DNA from: Polytrichum commune
Taxonomy: Eukaryota; Streptophyta; Polytrichopsida; Polytrichales; Polytrichaceae
DNA: 64,000 nt
NCBI GenBank assembly: GCA_950295325.1
Contig: OX485803.1
Location: 56,807,554-56,871,553, forward strand
Direction: 5' to 3'
Under the pieces are notes generated by a model. The model searched no databases. It was not told the DNA's origin and saw only the letters and a program-made list of their open reading frames with translations. Below are positions 24,178-36,479 of this stretch, piece after piece; position 1 is the stretch's first letter; the number at the start of each line of letters is the position of its first letter. Made by a program: the position numbers and the translations under genes.

Positions 24178-24825
24178 GATGCGGTGCAGCAGGCTTCCAG
24201 CTGCTGTGAAGGGAGGGAAGGCGGTGTGAAGGAGGCCTCCCAGTGGCTAAGGCTATCATGGGTCCTGAGAGGATGTTCGTTGGACTGGGGTGCCAGGGCC
24301 TGAGAGGATGTGCGCTGGACTGGAGTGCTGGGAAGGGGGAAGGGAGAAGGAGTTAATCAATGTTGTGCATGAATGATTTTAGGAGGCATGGGATCAAAGT
24401 TAGCATAGGGGGGGGTAGCTATGGGTGGTTAATCAGTGGGTTTAGAAGTGAGTAACTTGTTCCACAACATTTATCAATGCTATTGTAAGGCCATTTTATT
24501 GATAAAGACAATTGCATATTAGTACCATTCAAAGGTGTATTGCAAGAATGGGTTGGGAAAGTGCACTTAATTTAATACATGTGGGTTGCAAGCCTCTACC
24601 CGGACACTGACGCATAAAGGGTGGAGGTTTGGAGCTGACAACCATGGCAGTGAAACAATTGTCATTAGCTGGCATAAATATTTTAATATGTTTTCCAACA
24701 GTAATTTTTCAGGGCAGATTAGTGAATAAAAAGCAGATGGCCGTTTTTTGCAAATGCCTAGAAATCGAAGTGTATGTAGAGAAATTTTCGCTTGAATTTT
24801 TTTTGACAATTTTTTTGACAAGTTT

Positions 24826-25446
24826 TTGTCTTCAATTGCAGGATTTTCGCAAAATGGGAGTGGTTCCGAAACCCAACAATGGAGCCAAAATTCTCTTTGG
24901 ATGTCGTGGAATCAACCACAATTCGGATTGTACGGACCTTCATTAGGAAGTAGAAATTTCAATCAATTTCAGTTGTTCAATGATGAAGATATGGAAGTGA
25001 TTGTACTCAAATGCCGCAAAATGTGGAGGGCAATAGAAATATGAGCATGAGAGGAGAGGCAGAAGATACTACTAGGAAAGATGATGATATCGGCAAGAAG
25101 AAGAGAAATAGGACAGTAGCTTCAAAATCAAAATAAGCACCGAAAAAAAAAAATAGATGAAGTGGAGTTGGGAGATTCGGAAGGTGAAAAAAATGCCTCT
25201 ATTAAATGGTGAGATTATGAGATTGAAACTCTCATACCCATTTGCGGCGAGATGGAAGAAGAATTTGCAAAATCTGTAAGAAAACAATATATGAATTTGT
25301 GCATTAAAAATATTGATGTTTTTTTGGATAAATGCAAAAGTTCGGAATTAGATGGGGCCAAATGGCCCTTTTTAAAGGCCTTGAACTTTGTCTTTTGTTT
25401 TGGGTCCCCCGCCCCTTTTCTCCCAATTGAAAACTTGGGCGTTTGA
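24826..25446 (+). pseudogene. Myb/SANT-like accessory protein of the Harbinger element, decayed
   Basis: In PIF/Harbinger elements this protein binds the element ends and helps the transposase reach the nucleus (known for the family). A pyrimidine tract with TTGCAG at 24,835-24,840 is a plausible splice acceptor. Downstream is a Q/S/N-rich stretch (QNGSGSETQQW, PQFGLYGPSLGS), a lysine/arginine-rich stretch near 25,095-25,160, and then a trihelix/Myb-like segment at 25,195-25,380 reading DYEIETLIPICGEMEEEF, a K-R-x-x-x-x-L-C segment and KWPFLKAL. The tryptophan expected before DYEIET is present (KW) but is followed by a stop, and another stop falls after SKSK near 25,133. The protein cannot be made in full from this copy. 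Confidence 0.65.
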
Positions 25447-26379
25447 TCGGTGCCGGGAATTAATCTCGAAACCTCTTCGTTTTAGAAGAGCTTAGAAGCT
25501 TACATAGACCATAAAGACCCTCACCTCAAGTTGATAGACTTTCTATATAGTATTTCATCCCATTGTATTGTAGTCTAAAAATCAATTATTTGTGTGTAAA
25601 TAGAAATGAATGTTTGGATCAACATATATGCTCGTAAAATATCCAGTGTGCGCAATTTTGACATAACTTGATTGATATGTAAAAAAAATACAAGATTTTG
25701 TTGATCGAATACAAAAACGACAAACGTTCAAATGAAACTTCAGGATATGATACAAATAAGTGTCAGTATTATGAGCATATGGATATGTGGAATGGATAAC
25801 GTGCAAATTTAGTCAATTAGATGTCAGCAAATGCTCAAAACAATGATGACCTCCACAGTATACAGACTACACAACAAAATTCACCTGCAAGCGTCACAAA
25901 GGACCAAAAAAAAATCTCAAAACAATTAGGAAGGATTTCTAAAACGGATAGTCAGTAGTTTTTCTAGTTTGATTTCATATTTTTAGGTAACAACAAATTT
26001 ATTGAAAAATATGGATGATCTTATGGCAGCCTTAGTACAAAAATTATAGTTATTCACTCATATCATAATCAATATCTATATAACATGGAATTATACGTTT
26101 GAATATTTTTGGAGCTTTATTTGCCACAAAGATTTGGCTATTGCTCTATGCATTTTTGTAGCTTCCAGCAATAAATCTTCATCTTTTCATTTTTTTTTAT
26201 CAAGAAATTTTCAGTGTCTTTGTCAACCTTTTCTATTTTTTACGCATTATTTTCTGTAATATTGATATTTTTTATCTCACCATTGTCGTTCTTTTAATAA
26301 TCTACTATCTATATGTTTATTCAATTATCTCTTTGGTTATTATATTCATTCTATATCAAATTCGTCCTTTCCAATTGTA

Positions 26380-27430
26380 TACATATTGTGTAGTACAATA
26401 CATGTAGCAACTACATCATATATATGTCGTAATGGTATATCAACTATTCTCATAATAATATGTCATTTGTCTTTCAAAATCTGAAAGCACATTCTACACA
26501 CATACGAGTAGAACTTTGAATGAAATTCCAATTTGCTTTGTAACCTTCTAAACCTTTTGCACACTTTAAATGGGCTGTAAATCCATGGCCGCACTGGATA
26601 TGTGTAATCTTCAATCAACTTATAAGGTAAGAAATTTGTCTTTGATGCAATTTCTTCCATATTTTGTCAATTAGAACAATGTCCAATCGTGCACATATCA
26701 TACCCATTCAAATTCGTAATCCCAAATGACACATTTTATGTCTACTATACCTTGCAATAAGCCGAATGAAAAGATTTTCTACAATAATAATCATCTCTTC
26801 CAATCACAAATGCAAGGATCGGAATGTGAGATCCATCGATTGCTCCTACTATATGTGGAATTCCATGAAGGGCCTCAAACTCTTGAGTTTAAATCATAAA
26901 CCGAGCTGGACTTGAAAATTGTATAAAAGTCCCTTGCAAATGCATTCTTACCAATCTACAAAAATTCCTAACTATCTCTAAAATTGTATTTTCAGCAACC
27001 CCATATACCTCTCCTTATGTACACAAAGTATTTCCAGTCCCAAGCCTTTGTAATGACATTGCAATTCTACTCTCAACTGAAATTGTCTCTCTCATACGTG
27101 TATTTTACCCTGCAAATACGGATCTAACCTCTCACAAAGAAACTTGAATGTGTTGTGACATACACAAGTTCTTTGTTTAAACATTTTTTTTCCATGAAAG
27201 AATCCAATAGTAACCTATTGGAGAACCCTACATTTCTTTCAAAAGCCCACACACTACGATCGCTCATCTTCATACCCTCAAAGAAATGCTCAAAATCAGG
27301 GCATTTTCCCATTCTCCATTGAGTGCCAATGCTTGCATATCAAGCACATGTTGCACAATCATGTGTAAACACCAATATAAAGCCAATGCAACAAGAATCC
27401 TCCATTTTCTCTCAATATGATCCATCATGC
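26380..27430 (-). pseudogene. PIF/Harbinger DDE transposase, decayed
   Basis: This enzyme cuts and rejoins the element ends. Read on the minus strand, the family's landmarks appear in order: a RxDPYLQG segment near 27,120; SVESRIAMSLQRLGTGNT near 27,060; GEVYGVAENTILEIVRNFC near 26,990; GAIDGSHIPI at 26,817-26,846 with the first catalytic Asp; DYYCRKSFHSAYCK near 26,770; an HDW segment near 26,687; EDYTYPVRPW with the second Asp near 26,600; and STRMCVECAF with the likely catalytic Glu near 26,490. Each is a standard DDE_4 family motif. Several internal stops and at least two frame changes separate them, so it is a relic. The true start is unclear; upstream frames begin near 27,430. Confidence 0.85.
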
Positions 27431-27768
27431 TCTCTTTTCCTTCCTCACCGATGTAAAACTCAAAAAGAAAGTGAAAAAAAAAAAAAATGAGGATATGTAG
27501 CTAGTGAGGTAGGGTTGCCCCTCTTTTTCCACTAATAAAATATGCAACGGTCCCTCAACATGGTCCATCCTCACTTCACACTATGTTTGAGGACCTGTCC
27601 CCACACACAATGGGTAGCCCAACACCCATGGTACGGCCTTTGGATGATAGTCAAAGGCCCTCACCATTCCATGGTCATGGCCCTTGGCTCGTGTGTGAAG
27701 TGGACCTAATGCTTATTGCATTGCTCCAAAACTAGGTTTGGAATTCAGATTATACCTTCAAGTGCATG

Positions 27769-27790
27769 ACACTAAATACAAATTTAGTGT
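27769..27790. repeat. ACACTAAAT palindrome
   Basis: 9-base arms with a 4-base centre, about 60 bp beyond the right end of the Harbinger element. Confidence 0.65.
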
Positions 27791-28218
27791 AGCGCCTTTG
27801 GTTTTGTATATTGGGTACGGTATTTGCACGTTACTTGTTGGGCATGTGCACTGATTGTAGATGACGGTTTTAGACCCAATAATAATAGGTGTTTATATTG
27901 GGCTCACATGACACCCTTCAAGGCCAATACACCAACTTAATGCATTTCTGGCCATGGATCTTCATCATGCCATCCCAAAGGTATTTCCCAAATTACAAAT
28001 CGTCAAATCAATCCATATAAATGAATTAACACCCAAAAAATAAAGATTCCGAAAACATGTCTAATATCATTCAATCATGCACGTCATCATTAAATTTTTT
28101 CAAATTTAAGCGCATAAATAATACCATCGTTTCAGTATCCATTTGAGTTCGGGAAATGATGCTTCTTGCATTTTTCTAGTTTTTGACTTGAAGGTGTACA
28201 ACTTTAGGCTTGGCCTTT

Positions 28219-28345
28219 GGAGGCTTCACACTAAGCCCGGCCAAAAAATAGGCTAATTTCAGCCTATTTTCTTGGACTCTCAACAAAGTTTGGCCATTCA
28301 ATCCCACGGCCTCTCGACTTGGACGGCCATGGTGTGAAGCGACCC
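28219..28345. mobile_element. Possible small MITE with GCTTCACAC ends
   Basis: GGAGGCTTCACAC at the left faces GTGTGAAGCGACCC at the right, with an inner hairpin built on AAAATAGGCT. The flanks show no matching duplication. It may be a decayed Harbinger-type MITE. Confidence 0.35.
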
Positions 28346-28539
28346 TGAGTTTCAAATGGAAATCCAAGTCCTACAACTTAATTTGGTTGCCCAAGGCTCG
28401 GAAGCCGAATACAAATGTGGGACCACAAATGGTCGAGATAAAATACAACATAAAACCCTTATCATAATATATGTATATTTAAAAAAAACCTTGAGCTTTT
28501 ACATTTAGCGTTTACATGCACTAATTCTTGACACACTTT

Positions 28540-29330
28540 AATGTAAGGTCCCCTAGAATGTGAAGGGGGCATAACAACCGACCCCATCTAGATTAGCAAA
28601 TCACCATGATAGGTTGTGGAAGGTGCCAAAGACTATGACAAAGGGTGATGGACGTAACTTATATGACAAAGTACCTTGCATAATGAAGTGGTCACATTTG
28701 TGAAGGCTCGTCATTTATGACATTCAAGGACAACCTTTCAATTCCAATGTCGGTCCTCGCACGTAGTTTGCCTCCCATTCGACGGAGCTTGCAAGTACCC
28801 TTGATGAAGGGGTAAGGGGGCCTTAGGGCATGAGGTGATGGCCCGTGACACCATGCCTTGGATATCATGACGCCCTTCATGTCAAGAGATTGTTCCATAT
28901 CTTCAAAGGACGAGACCTAAATCTCCATTATTATCAAGGATCAATGTGAATATAGAAGCAATCACATTCAACCTTGTGTAGCTATTTATAACTTTCAATT
29001 TGTAGGGTTTTGAATTTTACTTAATTGTATAGCTAGATTTTCCGACACATTTTTTGTTACGTTTAATTCACTAATTTTCATTAAATTTAGATAGATCTTT
29101 ATCACTCATGATTATAAAATAAAATGATGTACATATATTCATTCTTGTGTTACATGACTTTATTTTATTTTTTAGGCTCTTGACACAATGGATTAGTTCT
29201 TTTCTTAAGAAAATTATGTTGTTCTTGATTCCCGTGTAGTGTCACTAACCTTAAATGTAAACCCAACATTATTTGTCTTTCCTTGTAAGACACTTTATAC
29301 GGTATAGATTTACAATGTCGAAATCATTGT
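28540..29330 (+). repeat. Module E, copy 1
   Basis: A diverged module repeated directly at 30,418-31,030 and 36,480-37,130. Shared words in order include TTGTGGAA(G/A)G(C/T)G, ATGACAAAGT, GGACAACCTT(T/C)C, TTTGCCTCCC, GAGGTGAT and ATCTTCAAAGGAC, and farther on a GTATxGCTAGA...TGACACA segment. It contains only short frames; function unknown. Confidence 0.7.
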
Positions 29331-29545
29331 CAATTATTAAGTAATTTTTTTCTATCCAAGGGAGGGAAGAAAATGCATGTGAGGACCGACATTACAACTT
29401 AGAAAGAATATGATAGGTTGCAAAATATACCAAACTAAAAGCGGATGAACTAAAAGTAAGTTGGGATGACAGTACATGTAAGCCCATCCATAAGAAGTGT
29501 CATTAGAAATGTTAGTTACCATAGTGACATAAAATATACCCTATG

Positions 29546-29568
29546 ACACTAAATACAAAATTTAGTGT
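29546..29568. repeat. ACACTAAAT palindrome
   Basis: 9-base arms with a 5-base centre, next to a fragment similar to module D (GATGAACT...AAGTAAGTTGGGATGAC). Confidence 0.65.
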
Positions 29569-29599
29569 AATAGCATATGAATTTTTTATACGAAATGTT

Positions 29600-30400
29600 A
29601 GTTGAAAAAAAATTTACATTTTTCCATCTCTCCAAGGGTAGCATAATCTTCTTTGTGAAGGCAAGTCTTTTGTGTGTTGTGACCCCTTATTCAAAACCAT
29701 TGCAAACCAAAACACATTGTCTAGACTAAATAGGAGTGTCATGTATTGTATGTATACCATGTAGTTACTCAATGTTTAACTTTTGTTATGTGGGCCCTCA
29801 AATTATAACAGTTGGATGCTCAAAAAGTTGTGCAAGAAGACTCAGATTCAAACAGAGCTCCCAACATTCATTGTTATGGACTCACTTTTAGTAATTGTAT
29901 GGGGCAATACAATTCTTTCTAACTTGTAAATCAAACATTCCAGTCTAAATTTCAATGTAGGTCTCTAATATGAAATAAGAGTATAACTTAATATGACCAT
30001 GAAACTATGTGACGATCTTGATGAAACATCAAATTGACTTTTTAATATAATTAAAAGATTGGGATTAAGATTCATCATTCTCAACATATTAAGGGCAATT
30101 GGCCGTAAAACCTTTACTTTTTCCATATGTTACATGTGATATAATGTTTTGGAATAAAATTTGAAAGCTCCAAATGAATTGACATTGTTAGAAATGTAGA
30201 TTTGAATGCAACATGGTATAACTTGCACGCTAATATGTGTCTAATTTATGTGTCAAAGATATGTGACATTCTAAACACCAACACTTATATTAAATTGTTG
30301 ATGTTCCAATCCTTGTTTCTTACTCGTGAAATATATAACAAAATGAAAGTCACATTGATGCTTCAACTCTATGCATATGGTAAATATAGTGTGGCATAAT
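29600..30400. other. AT-rich spacer sequence, nothing identified
   Basis: No gene, RNA or mobile-element end was recognised. Confidence 0.5.
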
Positions 30401-30417
30401 TAAAACGCCATTGGGTG

Positions 30418-31030
30418 CTAACAACTAGCCTTATCTAAATGACTAGATGACCGTAGATTGTGGAAAGCGTCAAAGGCTACAACAAAGGTGATTGGATGCA
30501 TCTCTACTTCACAAAGTACCTTGAACGGTAGGATGTTCACATGTGGATGGCTTGTAGATAACTATGACAAAGTTGAAGGACAACCTTCCAATTCCAATGC
30601 CGGTTGTCACATAGATATTTGCCTCCCTTTGCATGTTGATTTGATGGAACTTGGAAGTGCCTTGAGTGAGGGATAATTAAGGAGCCTTGAGGTGATCACT
30701 ATGACAATGTACGTGCCTTGGAAATTACAATACCCTTAATGTTGAGAGATTTCTCAATATCTTCAAAGGACCCCATATCACCATGACTATTGCCAAGAAT
30801 TCGTGTGATGGAAGCAAGTATAGAACTAAGTATGCTTATGTTATGAGTATAGAACTATTTGTGCTTTCAAGATATAGAGTTTTTGGTTCACGTAATTGTA
30901 TGGCTAGAATTGCTGACACAATTTTCATTCGATCCGATTTGCAAAATCGCATCACTGTCATAGAAATTATATTTTTCATTGAGAATTATCAAAAACAATT
31001 TTACATTGGATGTTCTAATCTACCATGATG
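30418..31030 (+). repeat. Module E, copy 2
   Basis: Direct diverged copy of 28,540-29,330. It holds a 72-codon frame at 30,458-30,676 that is not preserved in the other copies. The Stowaway MITE at 31,057 lies just downstream. Confidence 0.7.
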
Positions 31031-31056
31031 TACATGCCATGTATTGGTAAGAATTA

Positions 31057-31339
31057 CTCCGTCTCTCTCAAAATGATTGTTTGTGTGTCTAACTTTGGCG
31101 AGATTAAGGTCTGTTGACCATTGACTAAGTAGTTGTGAGTATGACTTTTACAATAAAAAAAAAAACTACTACGAAACGCCCTGTAAAGTTGCAGTGTCGA
31201 AAGACTTCTTGATGACAAAAGTTTGGCACGAAAATATTTGACTTTGAGCCTCAAATTTCTAGCTGGCCAAGTAAATTGGACAATCATTTTGGGACAAAAA
31301 TATCCAAGAGGTAGGTCAATCATTTTGGGACGGAGGGAG
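31057..31339. mobile_element. Stowaway MITE (Tc1/mariner type), 283 bp
   Basis: The left end reads CTCCGTCTCTCTCAAAATG. The right end in reverse reads CTCCCTCCGTCCCAAAATG, the well-known Stowaway terminus of plants. TA dinucleotides flank both ends (31,055-31,056 and 31,340-31,341). The frame of 108 codons across it is incidental. It is present once and is not mirrored. Confidence 0.9.
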
Positions 31340-31499
31340 TAGCTCACAAAATTAGGTTTACATGTTTGCAATGAAATCACACTTTATTTGTGCGTTTCTA
31401 ACAACAGTTGACCCATACAATCGGGTCAATTGTGCTTAAATGCATATATAGTCATATAATGTGCATTCCTTATGATTGGTGAGTGCCAAATAAACTTAT

Positions 31500-31760
31500 G
31501 ATAAAATATTGGGATGCTATAAGGACTAGGATTTAAGTATATTTAAATTTATGTATGAATTTTGGATAATTCCAATTGCCAATATGACGTACATTAGATC
31601 ACAAAATTTACATAGATATGGTGGTTGGCAAACATAGAACACAAACATTTGAAGTTGTGTTTGTTGTGTTGCTACTTTTGCTATAGTTGTTTGATGTTTT
31701 TGTCCCCCCTTATTAATTTTGGCCAAGTGGTTTGCTCAAGTATACTTGAATGTCATGTTA
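31500..31760 (-). repeat. Module C (spacer copy)
   Basis: Diverged minus-strand copy of the module at 3,610-3,870. Its frame ends NILKS before a stop, like the arm copies. It shows the spacer is built partly of the same modules as the arms. Confidence 0.65.
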
Positions 31761-31850
31761 AGGTGTCATGCATGTTTAAATTGCACATATGTCTATATTT
31801 GAAAACTAACTAAAAATAAGTTCGTTATTTAGTTTGACCTTCAAATATCA

Positions 31851-31962
31851 ATATTAAGTAATAATCTAAATATTATATGATATTTATGAAAAGATTTCAT
31901 TTTACCTTTAAATCTAAATATTAAGTAATAATCTAAATATTATATGATATTTATGAAAAGAT
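31851..31962 (+). repeat. 67-bp tandem duplication
   Basis: ATATTAAGTAATAATCTAAA and the following 25 bases repeat with a period of 67. Confidence 0.9.
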
Positions 31963-32409
31963 GTTCTCACATAATTCTTGGAGACTCTTTGTGATTTAAG
32001 AAGACTTAATTTTACCTCTAAGCAATTAACAAGACCCTATCTTTGGACTCACCTCTGAGATTAATATAGAGATAATAATAATAAGATTGGTAGTGAGCGC
32101 CCCCCAAGGCTGATTTACACCCATGTGGATACTGTACAAACTATGTTAAGTTCCACCCTTGGGAGCATAAGGTCCAAGGTGTGTTGTGAGTATACAAATG
32201 CTCATTCTTGAGGTGCTTATATTTTAATGAAAGCTGAAGAATTAACTCAATTGAAGACATGCATTAAGGTTCAACCCACAAAGAGGAAGGAGTTGGGGGG
32301 TAGCTTGTATTGGTTTACCATCCATCAGCACCGAGGATTCTCCGGATCCAAGGTTTGGGGTCATATCAATGACACATGGAAAACTACGGTGAAAGGCACT
32401 CAAAGACAC

Positions 32410-32410
<1 letters not shown>

Positions 32411-32501
<91 letters not shown>
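32411..32501. repeat. A38 homopolymer plus (CA)n microsatellite
   Basis: 38 A residues followed by about 26 CA units. Frames reading poly-Lys, or Val-Cys on the other strand, are artefacts of the repeat. An A run of this length could mark a retroposed end, but no source unit was recognised upstream. Confidence 0.95.
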
Positions 32502-32759
32502 CCATGAAAATTGCCCACACACTCGGTAACATTAGATGACAAGAAGGACGAAAAAAAAGAAATGAACCTGACGACAACAACAAAAACCGGAATTTTTTGA
32601 TGTGTCCATGCTAGCACTAAACCTTGACATAGATGACGAAATGGGTACCCACATAACAATGCCTCTAATCATGTAACACGTAACTGGCACAACCTCACCA
32701 AGCTCACAAAGTTTCATGCAATTCACCACCTTCTACCCATGCCCACAACATCAAAATCT

Positions 32760-33130
32760 TCACTTGTTCCTTATTGGATTTCTTTTAAAGTGGATGGTGT
32801 CTCCAAAATGATTTGCCGTGTCAAGTTTGGAGACATCACAATCTTCACTTATTCCTTATTGGATTTCTTTTAAAGTTGATGGTGTCTCCAAAATTATTTG
32901 CCGCGTTGGAGGATAACACATTGCATGTGCCAACTTGACATTGCAAGAATGTGGATGAGTTGCCCATCAATTACAATGCTAGGGACTTGATTCATCCTTT
33001 TGGCCCAACAGAGCCTCGTCAACTTTGAAACGTTGTTTTCTAAGTGCTTTGTGGTTCAATTTCTTTTGAAACCAAACTATAACATGATATGTACACCTAT
33101 AATCATCTTCTCAAGCATTGGCATTTGGAT
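32760..33130 (-). repeat. Module D, inverted fragment
   Basis: Opposite orientation to the adjoining copy at 33,420-35,480; matches about 34,340-34,610 in reverse. A short direct duplication also occurs inside (TTCCTTATTGGATTTCTTTT at about 32,769 and 32,851). Confidence 0.6.
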
Positions 33131-33839
33131 GCACATTTTTCTATTATTAGATGACCTTTATTGTTGTTGAGTAATTGAAAGAAGATGCAACACATCTTAG
33201 CATATAGTTTTAATATACCTCAAGCATAAAGTATGAAACGAATGTTGGTCCTAGATTTTCATGTTCAAAGCATGTATCTTGTATTTAAACATGAATTTAC
33301 AGGGGTTGCTCTGGGTATGAGGGTCGTAGTTAGGTGTAGTTACCATATACATAATTTCACTTGGAATTTGTGAAGGTCTCAACAATTGTTGGGAATTCAA
33401 CTTTCTAAGTGGCGGGCACTACCATTTGCAGCTTGACCTAATGAAGTTTCAATCGTTGGTGGATGAATAGCAACACCTTCAAGAAATTTGACGTTATCTA
33501 AACCCATTGTGTGTCGATGAGCCATGATTCCAAACAAATATAGCTCTTCATCCATCCACACAAAAATATTTCAAGTTACTCGGGGCATTCTTTGGGTAGG
33601 AGTAGGGAGGTCAATTTTCAATTCTAAATTGTAAATGGAGAATTTGAGCTTTACAAAACCATCATTTATGATTAGAATTGACATATAAATTCTACCCCTC
33701 AAGAAAAGAAAAGACCAACATTGGGATAGGTTTCCGAAAGTTTGGTACACAACATGAAAACATGGGACCAATTTTGGACACACCTATCACCAATTAATTT
33801 ATAGATTGTTCAAAAGGTGTTTACAAGCTATATTATGCT

Positions 33840-33862
33840 ACACTAAATATGATATTTAGTGT
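33840..33862. repeat. Perfect ACACTAAATAT palindrome
   Basis: Two perfect 11-base arms around a single G, inside the spacer copy of module D. Imperfect copies in the opposite orientation occur at 21,043-21,066 and 35,284-35,306 within a shared subrepeat of about 130 bp. Confidence 0.75.
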
Positions 33863-35283
33863 CACCTATTCTAAGCGTCTTGCTCATTACTAATTGTAAA
33901 TTGTGGTGTAGAGTCACCAACACTAAATGTTAACCTCACAATATTTGTCATTCCTTGTAAAATATTTGAGCACTATAGATTTGCAGTGTTGCAAGTATTG
34001 TCACTTACTGAATGATTTCTCATCCAAATTCCAATCATTCATGACAATGTTTCATCACATATTTGTTCGGCTGCAAATTAAAATCAAAGTTTGTTTCAAT
34101 AATTGGCATTTGGATGTACTGAAAGTAACCTGGGATGACAATATTTGTAAACTTATTCACAGAAAGAGTCACTAAAAGAGTTACTGCAGTGACATACAAT
34201 GCAATATGACACTACATATCATATTTTAGTGCACTTAGATGTGTTGAATTGTTTTCCAATCAAATCAGCAACAATTATGCCCCAATTAGTGATAGCATTT
34301 GTGTGCCTGTAGGCCAATCCATAAGAATATGATTCTAGGTGTATTTATCATATCATAGTTTGGTTTCCCACCCAAAAAATGAACCATGAACCACTTAGTA
34401 AACAATGTTTCGCAACTGACGAGGCTTTGTTAGGTCAATAGAATTGCATCAAGTCACTAGCATTGAAATTGATGGACAACTCATCCACATCCTTGCAACG
34501 CAAAGTTGGCGGATGCAATGTATTTTCCTCCAACACAACGAAGAATAGAAACCAAACAATTGTGGTGGCTTCCAACACGACAATTAATTTGGAGACACCA
34601 TCAACTTTAAAAGAGAGGACAACGTGCAGAGTGTGATGTTGCAGACATGGGCAACCACAAAACATGATGAACGGACATTACACGTCAATGTACTAACATT
34701 GATGTTCCTTTCTCTTTTTTAAGAGTGTGATGTCCCTTGGGATGTACGATACTACTTCAATAATACAAGCAAAGCTTGGCATGCATGTGTTAGTAGGCAT
34801 TAGCAACTCATTTTATCCATCTTTTGTTTAATTTAGTTTTCCAAGCTCTTGTGCAAAATGGGAAATGAGTTCTAAGTGGCCACTAGAAAGCCATCAAAGA
34901 CTTGAGTACCACAACAATGCGCATGTCATGAGTTTAAGGATGGAAAAATTAGCATTCAAGGTGATCCGGAGGTAATAGTGTGGTGAATGATTAAATTTCA
35001 TTTGAATGGTGAAATTGATCTTCGAGATTACACTATTTATGGTGATTAGTGCTAAGGATACTATTTGTGAATGGCCACAATAAATAATTTACAATCCTAG
35101 AAATGCCACATCCACTAGTTGTCACCATGAGTTTTTCCTTTTGTTTTGCACAAATAGTTTTTCACAATTTGATATTTCATTTTTTTACAAGGAATGATAA
35201 ATATTGTTAGGTTTACATTTAGTGTTGGTGACACTACATGGGTGGTTTACAAATAGTATTGAGCAAGACAAATAGAATTGGTG

Positions 35284-35306
35284 ACACTAAATACAGTATG
35301 TAGTGT
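35284..35306. repeat. ACACTAAATAC palindrome, imperfect
   Basis: Imperfect version, within a subrepeat shared with 20,935-21,070 and inverted relative to 33,835-33,965. Confidence 0.55.
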
Positions 35307-35829
35307 AATTACAGATGAACGGGTTGAGATTGAGAATGATCGTTTGAAGTTCAAGACTTCAAGAAAATTACCCATGTTTTTCAAGGAATTATAGAATATA
35401 CTCCAAATCAATAAAGAAAACCCGAAGGCGTTAACATGTCACCGGTTCAACTTGAATTTAGGTTGATCAAAATTGGTCATATAGGTGTAAACTTAAGTGT
35501 CACCATCCCAAAATTGTCATTTATTTGAATTGGAACTACACTGATTATCCCAATATGTGTGTGCTATTATTCGGGGTTACACAATGATTTAACTATCTAA
35601 AGTGAATGTTATATTTTACCAAGCAAAGTTACTTACGTTCAATAATGTTTGAATAACCTATTGAACTTTTTTTAGTAAAATTTGAATTCCCAAATGAAAA
35701 TGTTTGATGATTTTCTTATTGGAAAGTGAAAGTGAATTGTATATGTAATAGATGATTGATTAATTATATATTTATATTTTGTCTATGTAGTGGAGGCATT
35801 TAGTACATTAAAAGCTTAGTATACATACA

Positions 35830-36080
35830 CGAGTATGTTTTCTAGCTTGCCATTAGCACGTATACACTTGCTTAAATTCAATATAAACCTCTTGTATATA
35901 GGGGATTTAGTTTCATAACAACCCATAATTTGGTTTCCAATGAAGAGTCCACCCCCGGGATCCTAGCAAGACAATGTAAGAATTTTAGAATATACTCAAA
36001 ACATACCTTACAAAATAGGTTATCATATTTTGAATATTTTAAAAATTCACAAAACCACTTAGGATTCACATAACTCCCAT
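35830..36080 (+). repeat. Module F, copy 1
   Basis: Direct relative of 39,910-40,110. Shared words include TTCTAGC, TATATAGGGG, TTCATA(A/G)(C/T)(A/G)ACCCAT and TTTCCAATGAAGA(G/A)TCCACC. A further fragment may lie reversed near 38,510-38,640. Confidence 0.6.
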
Positions 36081-36479
36081 TGAATCTTGATATATTGAAA
36101 GTGTCAAATACAAATGTGCCTATACCAATGAGTAAACCAAATTTTGATATTTCAAAAATATATTATTTGTAGTCACTTTTCTCTCGTAAAAAGCGTAATT
36201 GTGGTTATAATTTCAAGGTTCATTAGAATGTGAAAAATAATGATCTTTTAAATATATCACTTCTTGCCAAGATGGTGTAGAACCGAGTCCTTCATTAATT
36301 GGTAACTTGTTTTTGTCGTCTCAAGCTTGAAAGCCTTACATGAGTATGTATCCACATAAGGTTGAATTCAAAATTCATGTATACATTATAAGAGTCAAAG
36401 ATTTGCCATGTTCAAAGACTTTGAGAACTCTTGGACAAGATGAAAGCCATCGTTCAACAAAGCTAAAGAGCCTTCAAAA

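Larger units (their letters stand above)
22987..27706. mobile_element. PIF/Harbinger transposon, 4.72 kb
   Basis: The left end reads GGGCTACTTCACACACAAGG and the right end in reverse reads GGTCCACTTCACACACGAG. Both continue into a GGCCCTTG/GGGCCATGACCATGG stretch. TAA flanks both ends (22,984-22,986 and 27,707-27,709), the expected 3-bp duplication. Inside are two convergent decayed genes, a Myb/SANT-like one on the plus strand (24.8-25.4 kb) and a DDE transposase on the minus strand (27.4-26.4 kb). This is the two-gene layout typical of PIF/Harbinger elements. Both genes carry stops, so the copy is no longer self-sufficient. It sits in the spacer and has no mirror copy. Confidence 0.82.
33420..35480 (+). 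repeat. Module D, spacer copy
   Basis: Direct copy of 17,940-21,240 without the 1.13-kb insertion: at 34,803-34,822 the sequence GCAACTCATTTTATCC is the uninterrupted target. It includes extra sequence at about 33,800-34,010 containing a perfect ACACTAAATAT palindrome. Confidence 0.75.

Noticed and set aside
32242-32583. Frames with poly-Lys, poly-Phe or Val-Cys runs
   Set aside because: Created by the A homopolymer and CA microsatellite.
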